The notes beneath the pieces are model-generated. The model made no database searches, was not told the DNA's origin, and saw nothing but the letters and a program-made list of their open reading frames with translations. A DNA stretch of 64,000 nt from Peromyscus leucopus (Eukaryota; Chordata; Mammalia; Rodentia; Cricetidae): assembly GCF_004664715.2 (NCBI RefSeq), contig NC_051063.1, positions 110,453,829-110,517,828 on the forward strand, given 5' to 3'. Shown in pieces: positions 24,291 to 37,190 of the stretch. Both the position numbers and the translations under genes were made by a program. Every line of letters starts with the position of its first letter. Position 1 is the stretch's first letter.

Positions 24291-27200
24291 AAATTTTATG
24301 AACCCTATAATATATTATAGTCTCTGCATCCGAGTTTATTGGAACCAGCAAAAGATAAAAAACTATATGAATAGCAACTATGTATATGTGATTTTTTTTA
24401 AACAAACTACCTAGAGCTCTGCATATTTACTAATGAAAAATTTATCCTGTCAAGTCTCTCATCCTGATAGGTTATAGAAACAGAGATCTTAAGGAAGAGG
24501 TGGAATCATCTTGTGTTTGTGAAATTGAGGGAAGAATTAAGCATTCCATCAGCTTTCACATAATGTACCAAGAGACAGGAGTTTTCTTGCAGAAAAGTCT
24601 AGAGCAATTAGAAAACTATGTGTCTCAGAATAAACAACTTAAATTCCCTTAATGCACGAAGCTGAGTTTGTTGGGTCTCCTCATTGTTTAGCCATCGTGT
24701 TTCACTTTGTGGTGGTGGACATGATAAAGTCAACATTGGGCACTCAAACTGCAACACAGAAAGAGCTTGCCTCACGACTTCATTTCCTCAATAGACAATG
24801 GATTTTTATCAGAAACCTAGGACTTGTATGCAAATCAAGCTTCAATAAGATAAATATGTGCTTGAATTATGAACATTCTTTATTTGATCAGTCAACTTGT
24901 ATGGACAACATATATCCTCCTAGCCTAAGGTTCTTTACCTAAAAACATTGTAATAAGTAACCAAGAAAATTAACACCAAGAACTTAGTACATATTAATTA
25001 TGCTGACCTTCAATTCCCCTTCATATCCAATTCTATTCTATCTTCTTATACTATGTGCATTATTTTCAATCCTCTGACAAAGGACTCCTCCCCTCCCCTT
25101 TCCTTTCTCAGCATTACAGTTTTCCATTTTATTCCTGATGATGGATCGCAGAATATTTCAGTACTAGTGTTATAGCAAATATCAATGAGTGTTACTCCAC
25201 TATAAATCAGAGACAATGCAGACTTTTCTTCTAATAGAAATGACGTTGTATACCAGACTGCAAAGCATTGTTTTCTACAACACCAACAAAGGAAAAGTCA
25301 GTCTTTGTCCAATTCAAAACACAAAGATGAGTTCAAATTATGTTGAACCACTGATGATGCATGTGTGTGTTATTTCACTGAAAGTGATTGGTTGCAATGA
25401 GGGTAGGTGAGGCATCTCTGTGTTCTGCATGTACATTATTATTATACAAAATTGTCTCTTCTTTTTTTCCATTGGGGATAGTTCATAGAGGGATGATTCC
25501 CCATCATTTTCAAACAACTGCTATGTCACTGAAGCCAATATTTAGATCCATACTCTAATTGTATTCATTGTATCAACAAGTATTCATTGTTAGAATCATA
25601 AAAAGCAAGCATCTTCTAGATGTGGGGATAACAAGCATTTTCATTAGGGTCTGTGTTGAAGATGAGGGCTAATTTGTTTTAGTGGTATGATATCATCACC
25701 CTTGCCCTAGAAATAAGCTTCATGCCTACAGTCAATACTGTTTTCATAGCCATCTAGGATGGCAGTTTAGGTCTCTATCTGAATGTTAGTATTTTAAGAA
25801 ATAGCTAAATAAAAAAGAAACACTTATCTCACTTTTTTCTTCTTGTGTATATAGTTGCCATTCTCCTTTCACATCATATTTGATTGTCTGTAGTATATCA
25901 TTTGGTAGTAAATTTATGCAAGTGCATCTAAGGAGGTTATCTTGTATATAATTATACACCTAACACATAGGAGTGTTCCATGTATGGGAGTTAAATTAAA
26001 AAAAAAAAAAAACTTTTGCCCCTTCTGCCTATCTGCACTTGTTTTTGAAGGGACCTAGAATCTATCTTATCATGAAAGATTTCTCATAGTCTTTCTCACA
26101 GGAGACACATTTGTGTTTTTTCGTTATCATTTAATATGAATTACAGCACTCACAGCTAGATACTTTCCCCCCTTTTTAACAAAAGTAGAAAATATTGCTT
26201 AGTTAAGTCAACTGTCACACCAAAGGAAAGTATCAAAGAGATTTGAAAACATGGTAAGGTAGAATGAACTGTTTGTTTGGGGACAGAATGGCGTATGAAT
26301 AGTGTTTTATTCCTCCTGTGAAAAGGAAAGAAGACATTGATCAAAAGGATTCTGCTGAAACAAAAATATAAACATATAATGTGATATATTTCATGAGTAT
26401 CAATTTACTTGAAAACTTTGAATAGCTTAATCATCATAATTATTTGATCTCTCTATGTATTTTGCTATCTTTACATATAGTGGAGAAAATAACCTGTGTT
26501 TTTAATATGAGTAATCCATAGTAAAGTTAATAATGAAAGTCTCACTTAAGAAAGAAAGCACTTATCATTAAACCCACACAGTTTACCAGAATGGGAAATA
26601 TTTAGAATGTTGTGATATTCTTATGATAGGGATGCCTGATCTGTTTGTTTGGTGAGCCAACTAGCTTACCATAAAGGGCATTGGTCTCTCCAGGAGGACA
26701 GTTTTGGCAAGGGGGTCACAACACCTACAAGTATTATTGTAGTCTTTTTCTACTTACTCTCTAAGACTGGGTACCCATGTAGCAGAGTATTGGATGGGAT
26801 TGAGGGTATTTATTTTATTGAGCCCTTGGGAGCCACACATGTGGAAGGGAAGAAAGATTTGACAGGAAAATCCCAGATACACTGAGACTGGATGCAACCT
26901 ATATCTCCCCAATGGAGGGATCCAGAAATGATCTCCCAAACCCTCTAAGGTAGGGTGGAGTGACATGTCCTTTATATTCCTGGATAGGGTAGGTCATTCA
27001 CTTACTGTGAGTCATTCCAAAGAAACTCTTGACCTTGTGCAAGGCACATCTGTGAAGCTCAGGCAATGCCAAAAATTTGAGAGCTGAAGGTTGTAGCCTG
27101 GAAGCGTGTATGAGCTGATACAATATGTCTTTCACTAAAAATGTGTCTGGGTGATGGAGCTTGACAGCATCTGCCAAAGCCCAAATGATACAATCCCTCT

Positions 27201-27894
27201 TCTTGGGTGTCCTTGTGAGAGTAGAAATATTTCACCATGAAAAGAAGGTTCTTCCTTCTAGTTAACTAATACAGTGATTATGTGGTTCTTTGAGTATGCT
27301 TGATTTATTTATACACATTGTAGCTAATTTATAGTCCTCAACACAGAGCAGGTGATTCAAACAACAGAAACTTGGAATTTTTTTGGTAAACAGAAGTTGA
27401 ATTTATGCCATAACAGAAATCAGCCGAGCTGAGAACTGAATTGGAGTTCTGTTACAAAGTATGGCACTTTCTTTAGTTCTTGATCCTTTCTGGTATAATA
27501 GACTTGGAGAGTGTTCTTTGACAGAGAAAGGGTGTTACTGGGCTAATTTTGAATGGTCTTTTTCATTTTCTTTAATGTTTAGATTTCTTAGAAATTTCTC
27601 CACTAATATATATGTGGGGCACACAATCTCCCATAATTGTGTATTTAGACTTTAAATTGTTCTGTTCTGAATATTATGGTTTTATGTGCATACATATGCC
27701 TAGCTAGGATGTGTATAATTCTTTTCTTTAGGGTTAGTCAAAAATAGTAATCTATACCAATTTAGGGACAAAATTCTTTCATTTGTTTATAACGGATAAG
27801 CATTCACCTTTCCATCTTTCTTCTAATTTCTTACTCCATCCTTGCCATTGTTATTCTCCAATCTGCAACTCCTATTTTAAGAATCTGATGTTAA
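24291..27894. other. Unassigned non-coding DNA
   Basis: About 3.6 kb with no recognised gene or young repeat. An A run (25999-26012) is present. The stretch 26640-27120 has higher GC and a 78-codon open frame, but I recognise no domain and cannot place it in a repeat family. Confidence 0.5.
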
Positions 27895-28508
27895 GAGTTC
27901 CCAGCTGAGCGGGTACAGAGATTCACAGCCAGACACTATGTGGAGAAAGTCTTAACTGGAGATCTCTATTGTTCCCTCCCCTTGGAGATCTGGGAATCCA
28001 GTAGAAGAAAGGGAAGAAAGATTATAGGAGTTAGAAGGGATGGAGAACTCCAGGAGAACATGGGTCACTGAATCAACTAAGCGGGGCTACATGGGCTCCC
28101 AGAGACTGAAGAGGCAAGCACAAGGACGTACATGAGTCTACACCAAGTCTTCTGAGTATATATGCTATGCCTGTTAGCCTTTTTTTTTCTGGACTCCTAA
28201 CAGTGGAAGAAGGTATGTTTCTGACTATTTTGCCTTCACTTGAGAATCTTTTCCTCTATTGAGTTCCCTTGTCCAGCCTTTATATGAGAACTTTCACCCT
28301 GATTCAATGTATCTCATTTTGTCCTGTTTGGCAGTGGCTTCTTAGAGGCCTGTTCTTTTCAAGAGAAGAAACCTTTTGTGGGCAGGGCTGGGGTAGAGGG
28401 GAGGTGAGGAGGATCTGAGAGGAATGGAGGGAAGGGAAACTGTAGTTAGGATATATTATATGAGAAAAAATAATCTATTTTCAACAAAAATAATTAAAAT
28501 AATAAAAC
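27895..28508 (+). mobile_element. Lx-type L1 3' UTR
   Basis: Landmarks of the old rodent Lx L1 3' UTR appear in sense order: gagaacatgggtcactgaat, gggctcccagagactgaaga, ttgtccagcctttatatgag, ttttgtcctgtttgg, tcttagaggcctgttctttt, then the purine-rich tract, taggatatattatatgagaa and an A-rich tail. Only 3'-UTR sequence remains. Confidence 0.8.
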
Positions 28509-28830
28509 ATAATGAATGTTCCATCAGAACTCTGCCTGATTGTCATGTACCTATGGGCATTTGAGAGGTAGAAGCAAACAGACTGAGATCCATAGAGAAA
28601 TACTTTCAATTTTGTTCCGAATTGTCAAAGCTATCACTCAAATTCTAACATATTTCTTAGAGTTAAGAGTCTGCACTTGGTGCTTTCATTTCTTAAGACA
28701 CCATAGGTTATTGTTAACTTTCCTTCTCACCCTGACTGTGTTTAGAATTGACTAGAACATGAACTTCTGGGTATATGTATGAGGGTTTTATTTTATATTT
28801 ATTTTTCTTATTAAACTTTTTTTTAGAATT

Positions 28831-29305
28831 TCTTTTTTCTTTTTTTATTATTAAGAAATTTTCTATTCATTTTACATACCAACCACAGATTTCCCTCTCC
28901 TCCCTCCTCCCACCCCCAGCCTTCCCCCAACGCCCACCCCCCAATTCCACCTCCTCCAAGGCAAGGCCTCCCATGGAGAGTCAGCAGAACCCATACATTC
29001 AGCTGAGGCAGGTCCAAGCCCCTCCCCTGGCACCAAGGCTGTGCAAGGTGTCCCACCATAGGCACTGGACTCCAAAAAGCCAGCTCATGCACCAGGGATG
29101 GATCCCAATTCCACTGCCAGGGGGCCCCCTAAACAGTTCAAGCTAAACAACTCTCTTGCCTATGCAGAGGGCCTGTATAGTCTATCCCCATGGGGGCTCC
29201 ACAGCCATTGGTCCACAGTTCATGTGTTTGGCTGGCCTTCTTTGTATATTTTCCCATCATGATCTCGATATCCCTTGTTCATAGAATCCCTCTACTCTCT
29301 CATTG
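28831..29305 (-). mobile_element. L1 3' UTR, antisense, subfamily I
   Basis: It starts with the tail complement (ttttttattattaagaaat), then cattttacataccaaccac, a long pyrimidine-rich tract, caaggcctcccatggagag, tcagcagaacccatac, caaggtgtcccacc and cactgccagggggcc. It is strongly similar in order to the copy at 21.3 kb. It is 5'-truncated within the 3' UTR and sits just downstream of the Lx fragment in opposite orientation. Confidence 0.87.
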
Positions 29306-29798
29306 ATAGGGGAGTCACTTTCTATTATCTCTCCAAGTGGAACACATCACTGGTTTCTACTTGCAAGGCCTCTGAGACATTGGCTTTGTTCTGCCCTGGC
29401 CAAAGTTTCTATGAGTTTGTACATGCTGCCTTCTATCTCATTTATGGCTGCATACTTGCTGTCCTTACATTATTTGCATAAAACACTCTTGATAGATGAA
29501 AACACTTCAGAGAATTTAGAAAGGGTTTGACTTAAAGCTGCTAACTAGTAAGTAAAAAAAACTGTAGTTCCTTTGTTGAGTTTATTGTATTTGGTGAATT
29601 TGTAAATTTTGTCTCTTAAAATTATTTTTGAGAAAAGTTTATTATGCCATCTTAAGTTCCAAAAATATGTTGCATAAGTAAAAAAAAAAAAACAGGGCAC
29701 ACAAGTTGAGTTTCTTTAAACTTTGAATTCAAAAGTCACTTTGTATGACCAGCAAATATTACAAAATTAACAAATCATTGGAAAACCAACTTTATTTT
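29306..29798. other. Unassigned DNA
   Basis: No recognised gene or repeat. A 12-base A run occurs at about 29680. Confidence 0.5.
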
Positions 29799-29945
29799 TT
29801 CATTTTTTTAGACAGGGTTTCTCTGTGTAGCTTTGGCACCTTTCCTGGAATTTACTCTATAGCCTAGGCTGGCCTCAAACTCACAGAGATCTGCCTGTCT
29901 CTGCCTCCCGAGTGCTGGGATTAAAGGCGTGTGCCCCCATTGCAC
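29799..29945 (-). repeat. B1 SINE, antisense
   Basis: Poly(T), then gacagggtttctctgtgtag, aggctggcctcaaactcaca, cctcccgagtgctgggatta and aaggcgtgtgccccca, the reverse complement of a full-length B1. The cacgcc/ggcgtg A-box region is present. Confidence 0.92.
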
Positions 29946-29977
29946 CCCCCAAAAAACAACAACAAAAAAACCCCACA

Positions 29978-30130
29978 ACTTTTTTAAAACATGATTTCTT
30001 TATTGATTCTTTGGGAATTTCACAACATGCACCCCTATTCTGCTCACCTCCCAGTCCCTCCATATCCTTCCCTCAACTCTGCAGTGACCCCCTCCAAAAG
30101 AAGTCATTTATCCTTTATTTTGTTTGGGTC
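29978..30130 (-). mobile_element. Probable L1 3'-end fragment, antisense
   Basis: Contains tttattgattctttgggaat, acaacatgcacccctattct and cctcccagtccctccatat, a pattern I associate with antisense rodent L1 tails. It is short, and the family is uncertain. Confidence 0.45.
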
Positions 30131-31554
30131 TAGTAAGGTAAATTACAAACTTTCAAGGAGGAATAAAATATTGCTTATGCTTCAGTGAGTAATTTTGGGG
30201 TTCAAGTAAGTTAACATAAATTCAACCATTTTACTAAGTAGAAGTTCATAAACGTTTATGGTGACATTAAAATTAATATGAGCAGTGAGCATTTAGGTAG
30301 GCACCCAAGAAGAAGCCTACACCTGGGAGGAGGCAATTCAGTGCTTCTATCACTGAAGCCATAATAGGCCAGATGGTAACAGACTCCTCAAGTAGGTTAG
30401 CCATGTTTGAAGTAAAGATGAAAATATGTGAGACGCTGATAATGCTAACAAAGATGTTTCAATATAGCTAGTCTTAATTGTTGACTTAGCCAGTATAAAA
30501 TGTTATTCAATAAAAATTTAATGCTCATTAATTAGAAGAGAACTCTCCAACATATGTGACACACATTTTAGATTTTTACGTTGCATAATACAACAGAGAG
30601 AGAAAAGTCAATATACAATTTCTGGCACTAAACCACAAAGATTGTAAATAATATTCATTGTTTTGAATGATATTTTAATAATAAAAAATAACTGCCATTT
30701 TTATGCCAGATTAGTCCTTTAATGATGATCAAGTTTGACTTTCATGGCTTTTTTAATAACTTGAAATATCATACAATAAGTAGCTACATAAGGCATTGAG
30801 ATTCAGTCACACAAATTATGAATGAGAAAGTAACACTTTCTAGTTCAAACAATGATGACTAAATGTAAAGGAAATATAATGGATACTGTAATTTGAGGAA
30901 AAATGCATTTTATCATCAATACCTATTTATATTGCATATGTGCCTAATTTTACCTATTGGGAACATATATAATTGCAGAAGATACTTATAGCCAGTTCAC
31001 TGAGACATAATTATTACAATTTCCTCCCTTGAGGGTAAAGACTTCATTCTTCTAAAGTACTGGTGAAATACAGACCCTAGACCATAAAACCTCTACATCA
31101 GGAACAACCATAGTCGAGGCACAGAATTACCTTGTGATCATTTCACTTCTGATCTACTCTCTTGATCCTGAATTCCATTATACTCCCCTTGCTTCTTCTC
31201 CCTTATGCACTGAGTCATTCTGAACTGTGTGTGGCCAACAAATCTCCATGATTGCTTTATTCACTTTTAATATCTCTACACTTTAAAAAGGGCTGAAGTA
31301 TTTTTTTTTGAAACCACAGGGTTTCCTTTTTTTGTATGCAGAAATAAAGCTCTTATTCTTTCTCTTATTCTTGAGAAACCACTAACCCTTTGTATCTTAA
31401 CCCTTAACCCTTTGTATCTTCCCTTTTCTCTCCTTGGAAAGTCCTTGTCCCAAACTGTCACACATCTCACTTCTTAATTCAGTCCATTTTCTATTAAATA
31501 TCACCTCTTTGGACTTCCCCCTGCCATTCGTTCATTCTTAAAACATGCTCTGGT
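30131..31554. other. Unassigned AT-rich non-coding DNA
   Basis: No gene or repeat family recognised. Confidence 0.5.
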
Positions 31555-31738
31555 AGGGCTAGGGAGATAGATGGCTCAAAAGGAAAGGCATTTGCCACAA
31601 AGTTCAATCCCCAGTTCCAACCTCGAACCCACATGGCAGAAGGAGGTAATGAACTCACACAAGTTATTCTCTGACCTCCATACACGCACCAGGAGGTGCA
31701 TGCCCGACCACCAAATAAGTAAAATAAGATAAAAATAC
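31555..31738 (+). repeat. B2/B3-type SINE
   Basis: Head gggctagggagatagatgg, then gcatttgccacaaagttcaa, aacctcgaacccacatggca, tattctctgacctccatac and an A/T-rich tail with aagtaaaataag. The ctgacctccata end is characteristic of B3-related copies. Confidence 0.82.
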
Positions 31739-31956
31739 TGTTTGTAACATTTCATTGTTCTCATTTTTTTCTCTCATAATTAATTTGCATTCTTTGTGAG
31801 GGTGGGCAATTTTTATTCACTGATAAATCCCCAGCATCAATCATTATTCTGACATATAAATGACAAAAACAGGATAAATTGTAAGTGTGGCTATTATAAA
31901 AAGTATTCTTGTTTGTTATTTGCTTCGACATTCTTTAGAATATATTTTTCTGTTTT

Positions 31957-32350
31957 TGTATTAGTTAATTGTATTGATGCTATAACCAAATATCTGACAA
32001 GAAACAACTTAAAGGAGGAAGGAATTGTTTGTTTGTTTTTGTTTTTTTTTTTTTTTTAATCCCCAGGGAATATGGTCCATTATGAAAGGAAAGACATAGT
32101 GGAAAGAATCTGAGGTGCCTGGTCACATTATGTTGATAATAAGTAAGAAAAAAAGGGGGAAGAATGCTGGTGCCCAGCTTGCTTTCTCATTTTTTTTTTC
32201 AATCTGAGACTGAGCACATAGGGTTGTGCCACCCAGTTTGGTGTGGTCCATTTCATTTAAACTTTCCGTCAATGCCGCATAGACACTAGAGATGAGTTTC
32301 CATGGTGATCATAATCCCAATCAAACTGAGCCTTAAGATTAGTCATCGCA
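31957..32350 (-). mobile_element. MaLR-type LTR, antisense, diverged
   Basis: The plus strand begins ttagttaattgtattgatgc and passes ggtccattatgaaagg, tggtgcccagcttgctttct, tgtgccacccag and tgagtttccatggtgatcat, the reverse order of a rodent MaLR-like LTR. A T run at 32041-32057 interrupts it. No TSD was found. Confidence 0.55.
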
Positions 32351-33279
32351 ATTTCATTTACTTATAGACACTAGTGCCTATAAAAATTATTTGCAGCTTG
32401 TACAATAGGAGTAAAGGAATTTTTGTATTATCCATCATTTCTTTCTTTTTCACCAGAGTTAAATATACACTTTTTTTCCCCAAAGCAATTAAAGAAGTTT
32501 TTGTTGTTGTTTTTACAAAATTGGATATTACCTGTCTTAACACCACATAGATTGCTAGCTGGCAAAATATTTTTGGAAATAAATTTGTTGAAGTTTTTGA
32601 ACACTTTCTTCATCTCATCCCGAGGCCTTTGCAAGAGACCAGAATCTCTGAAATAGCTGCTTTGGACCCTGACTGGCAATTGTTCTTGATTACCATGGAT
32701 CCCCTTCATTCTTTGTTTAAAATCATCACCATTCCTTACCAAAGAGTATATTAGCATATAAAGTAGGGCTTTGTTTACATAGCCCTATGAATGAATTCAT
32801 TATAAATGAATCATCTCTTTTGGATCTTATGGAAGGAATATCACACTTCTTTGCAAGTTGTTCATGTTTGAAAGAATATATTTGAACTTAGTATGCTTTG
32901 AGTTTTCTACCTAACTGCATTGTCAAATAGAATTCTTCAGGATGTGTTATCACAGACCCAATGTCTTTACACCCTCATCTTTGTATTCACTATAGGCAGA
33001 AAAGTAATGAATACCCTACTTGATTTCACAATAGCAAGAATACTTTCCTGACAGTCTAGGTATTTTGGTGAGCATAAAAACAGACCTAGCACATTTTCAA
33101 AAGTGCCATGATCTGATAAAGTTTTGAGTGCATAATTTCTTGACTTTAAGAACAAATAAAAGCTGAGATAAGTAAGTGAAAATACCCTAGAGTTAGAAGA
33201 ACCTCAATTGTAAATTGGCTTCCAGAATCACGTAGGCATATGAACCAATGCGAAGCTTAAGTGACCTGTGATCCCAAAT
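32351..33279. other. Unassigned non-coding DNA
   Basis: No recognised family. Short open frames only. Confidence 0.5.
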
Positions 33280-33826
33280 GATCATCTCATTAGATGCAGA
33301 AAAACCCTTTGAAAAATCCAACACTTCTTTAAGATAAAAGTCCTGCAAAGATTAAGGATACAAGTGACATACCTCAACATAATAAACACAGTTTACAGCA
33401 AGCCAATAGACAACACCAAATAAATGAAGAGAAAAAAATCAAAGCAATTTGACTAAAATCAGAAACAAGACAAGGTTGTCCACTCTCTCCATACCTATTC
33501 AATATAGTACTGGAAGTCTTAGCTGGAGCAATAAGAGAAATGAAGATAAAGGGAATATAAATTGGGAAAGAATAAATCAAAGTATCCTTATTTGGAGATG
33601 ATATGGTAGTATATATAAGTTACCCTAAAAATTACCTTGGGAAATTTTTACAGCTGATAAATACTTTCAGCAAAGAATCTGGATACAAATATTAACTCAG
33701 AATAGTAGTAATTCTATGTACAATTTACAAATGGACTGAGAAAGAAATTAGGGCAAAAACCACCTTTCACAATAACCTCAAATATTACGAAATACCTTGG
33801 AGTAATTCTAACCAAGCAACTGAAAA

Positions 33827-33830
<4 letters not shown>

Positions 33831-33868
<38 letters not shown>

Positions 33869-34015
33869 GTTTTTTGAGACAGGGTTTCTCTGTGTAGCTT
33901 TGCGCCTTTCCTGGAACTCACTTGGTAGCCCAGGCTGGCCTCGAACTCACAGAGATCCGCTTGCCTCTGCCTCCCTAGTGCTGGGATTAAAGACGTGTGC
34001 CACCACCGCCCAGCT
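33831..34015 (-). repeat. B1 SINE, antisense, 15-bp TSD, inside L1
   Basis: A 37-base T run, then gagacagggtttctctgtgt, ctggaactcacttggtagcc, aggctggcctcgaactcaca, ctgggattaaagacgtgtgc and ccaccaccgcccagct. The 15-mer gcaactgaaaatctt precedes it (33816-33830) and follows it (34016-34030) exactly, so the ends are certain and the insertion is young compared with its host L1. Confidence 0.97.
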
Positions 34016-34204
34016 GCAACTGAAAATCTTGATAATAAAATCTTTAAGGTATTGAAAAGAAATTGAAGAGGACATTAGAAGATGCAAAGATCTCCCATGC
34101 TCAAGGATAGGTAGCATTAATAAAGTAAAATTGGCCACCTGCAATACTCATCAAAGTTCCAACACAATTATTCACTTGAAAGGACAATTATCAACTTAAT
34201 ATGG

Positions 34205-34206
<2 letters not shown>

Positions 34207-34255
<49 letters not shown>
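34207..34255. repeat. (AC)n microsatellite within L1
   Basis: About 24 AC units lie inside the Lx ORF2 region, just after cttaatatggaaac. Confidence 0.95.
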
Positions 34256-34257
<2 letters not shown>

Positions 34258-36840
34258 GCCTCAGCATAGCTGAAACAACCTTAAATAATAAAAGAACTAA
34301 TAGAAATTTCACCATCCCCCATTTCAAGTAGACTACAGAACTATAGTAATTAAAAAAAGCTTGTTATTTGTATAAAAACAGACATGTTGGGCAATTGAAT
34401 TAATGACTTAGACATGAATCCACATACCCATGGACACCTGATTTTTGATACACACTGGAAAAAAGACAGCATCTTCAACAAATGGTTCTGTTTATATAGG
34501 ATGGCTCCATGTAGAAGAATCCAAATAGACAAGTACTTAACACCCTGAATTAAACTCAACTCCAAATGAGTCAATATAAAACTGAACCTGATACAAGATA
34601 AAGCAGCGAACGGCCTTAAACTCATTGGCACAGAAAAAAAGACTTTCTGAACCAAATACCATTATCACAGGCTCTAAGATGAACAATTAATAAATGAGAC
34701 CTCATGAAATGAAAAAGATTTTGTATGGCAAAGTATCCCATCATTTGGACAAACTAACAGCCTACAGATTGGGAAAAGATACTTACCAACAATGCATATG
34801 ATATAGGACTAATATCTAAAATATATAAAGAACTCAAAATACTAGATATCAAGGAAACAAATAAGCAAATTAATAAATGGGATATAGCTCTATAAAGTGA
34901 ATTCTAAAAAGAGAAAACTCAAATTGCCGAGAAAGACTAAAAAAAATTTTAGCACCATTAGCCATCATGTTCAACATCCATAGCAATCAGGGAAATGCAA
35001 ATCAAACCTTTGCATTTCATCTTACATCCATCAGAATGTCTAAGATCAATAAACAAGTGATGTTCATGATGGCAAGGATACGGAAGAAAGGGAACACTCT
35101 TTGTTGGTGGGACTGCAAACTTGTACAGGAATTGTTGAAATCAGTGTGATGGTTCCTCAGTAAGGTTAGAATTGACCTTCCTTAATATCCAGCTATACCA
35201 TTCAGCATATACCCCAAAGATGCCTTATACTACCAAAAAGACACTTGTTTAACCATGTTCATCACTGCTTTACTCATAATGTTAATATATTGGAAACAAC
35301 CTAGATGCTCCTCCAAAGAAGACTGAATAAAGAAAACATGGTTCTTTTATACAATAGAGTATTACTCAGCTGTTAAAAAACATGAAATTTGAAAGTAATG
35401 GATGGAACTAGAACAAAAGTTACCATCCCTAGTGAGTTAAATTAGACCCAGAAAGAGAAATATGGTATTTGCTTATATGTGGATACTAACCCTTAAATCA
35501 GTGATGACCAAGCTACAGTCTATAGAATCACAGAAGTTAGGTATAGAGTAAGAGACTGGGGAGACAGATTTCTTTATGAAAGAAAAATAGAATTGATATT
35601 TAAGGATGGATTGGGGCACTGGAAGGGAAAATCAAGTTGTGGATGGCACAAGGAAAGAAATATAGTGAGAGACAGCTAAAATTAAGGGTTATCTGAGAGG
35701 TAGTACAGAAAACTAATATGGTAGAATCTTCCCAAAATATGTAAGTATACAAAGGCAATCTAAATGAAATTGCCAAATAAGGATTGGGGGCAGAATCCAA
35801 ACTTGCCATTTCATGTCACCAAATAAACCCTCTAGCAGTGGGATTGGGTTGCATCTAATTCAATTATTGACAAAAAGTGTCCCAGTGGAATTTCCAAACA
35901 TCCCAGGCTGTTGCTCAGACTATAGGTTGGTCTCCACAAACTGATGGCAAGGCCATTGCTGAATACAACACCTACACAACGCATTGAATGTGAAGGATGC
36001 TAGCTGGTGCCTAATAGACCCTTCACTCAAATGTTGTAGCATCATTGATACAGAAAGTTACTCTTCAAACTACCAAATAAGAAATGTAAATACCAACCCA
36101 GCCGCAAACACTTTAATCTAAAATGGTGTCCGGCCTGCAAGATATGTTCTTGTAACTGTGGCACAAAGCTTGTGGGAGTAGTCAACCAACATCTGATTTC
36201 ACTAAAGGATATGGAACCCATACCTGATATTGCTTGCTGACCAAGAACATCAGACTAGATAGTCCAGGACCTAGAGTAAAACCAAATACTACTGTTCTGA
36301 CAAATAAAAAAAGTGGCAATAAAATGACTCCTAATGACATTCTGTTTTACTCGTAGCTCAGCCATTCTCAGAGAAGGGTCCTCCTGTAACAGATGGGAAT
36401 AAATACAGGGACCTACATCCAGATACTATACACAGAATGACAGACCTTTGAACACTCATTCATAGAGGGGATGTCTCCATCAAACCCCTCCCCTCAGGGC
36501 TCAGGGAACCCTGAAGAAAAAGAGAGAAAATGAGAATAAGAGCCAGAGTGGATGGACACCTAGGAAACAAGGTCCTCTAAATTAACATGATTAAAGCTCA
36601 TACACACTCATGGAGACTAAGGCAGTATGCATAGGGCCTCCATGCTTCTGCACCAGGTCCTTTGTATATGTATTATATATCATCCAGTTTAGTGTTTTTA
36701 TGGGATTCCCATGTGAGCAGGTGGGTCTCTATTTCTTATGCCTTTTCTTAGATTCTCTTCCTGATTTTATTTGTTCAGTCTAATTCTGATGTGGCAGATT
36801 TGTCTAATTTTATTATCCCTTAGATGCTTGCTTGTTTTCT

Positions 36841-37040
36841 TTTTTTATTTCATAATTTAATTTAATTTTACATATCAGCCATGGATTCTCTTGTTCTCCC
36901 CCCTCCTGTCCCACCCCCTGCCTTCCCCCCAGCCCACCCACATTCCCAAATCCTCCAGGGCAAAGACTCCCCTGAGGATTGAGTTCAACCTGGTAGATTC
37001 AGTCCAGACAGGTCCAGTCCCCTCCTCCCAGGCTGAGCCA
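36841..37040 (-). mobile_element. Young L1, 200 bp, 14-bp TSD, subfamily II
   Basis: A severely 5'-truncated antisense L1: tail complement, pyrimidine-rich tract, aaagactcccctgagg, cctggtagattcagtcc and agacaggtccagtcccctcc, ending at ggctgagcca. The 14-mer cttgcttgttttct flanks it (36827-36840 and 37041-37054). It lies in the purine-rich end of the Lx 3' UTR, which resumes afterwards. The diagnostic block matches the copies at 38.2 and 50.8 kb. Confidence 0.94.
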
Positions 37041-37190
37041 CTTGCTTGTTTTCTAATGAGAGAAATAGAGGAGGCGGGTCTGGCTGACAGGGGACGTGGG
37101 AAGCACGTGAGAGTAGAAGAAGGATAGGAAACTTTAACCAGGACTTTTTATGTGAGAAAAAAAAATATATTTCCAATGGAAGAAAAACAT

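Larger units (their letters stand above)
33280..37190 (+). mobile_element. Lx-type L1, 5'-truncated, with nested insertions
   Basis: The element enters within ORF2 at atgatcatctcattagatgc. It covers the reverse-transcriptase region (the active-site box reads Phe-Gly-Asp-Asp near 33590-33605 instead of the usual Ala-Asp-Asp form) and continues through the ORF2 C-terminus (tgttggtgggactgcaaac near 35103). It then runs into the long Lx 3' UTR, ending with a tatgtgagaaaaaaaaatat tail. The reading frame is broken throughout. A B1 (33831-34015), an (AC)n run (34207-34255) and a young L1 (36841-37040) interrupt it. The 3' UTR matches the copies at 27.9 and 54.7 kb. Confidence 0.88.

Noticed and set aside
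26649..26885. A 78-codon frame in a slightly GC-richer stretch
   Set aside because: No motif, splice context or homologue recognised. Length is within chance.
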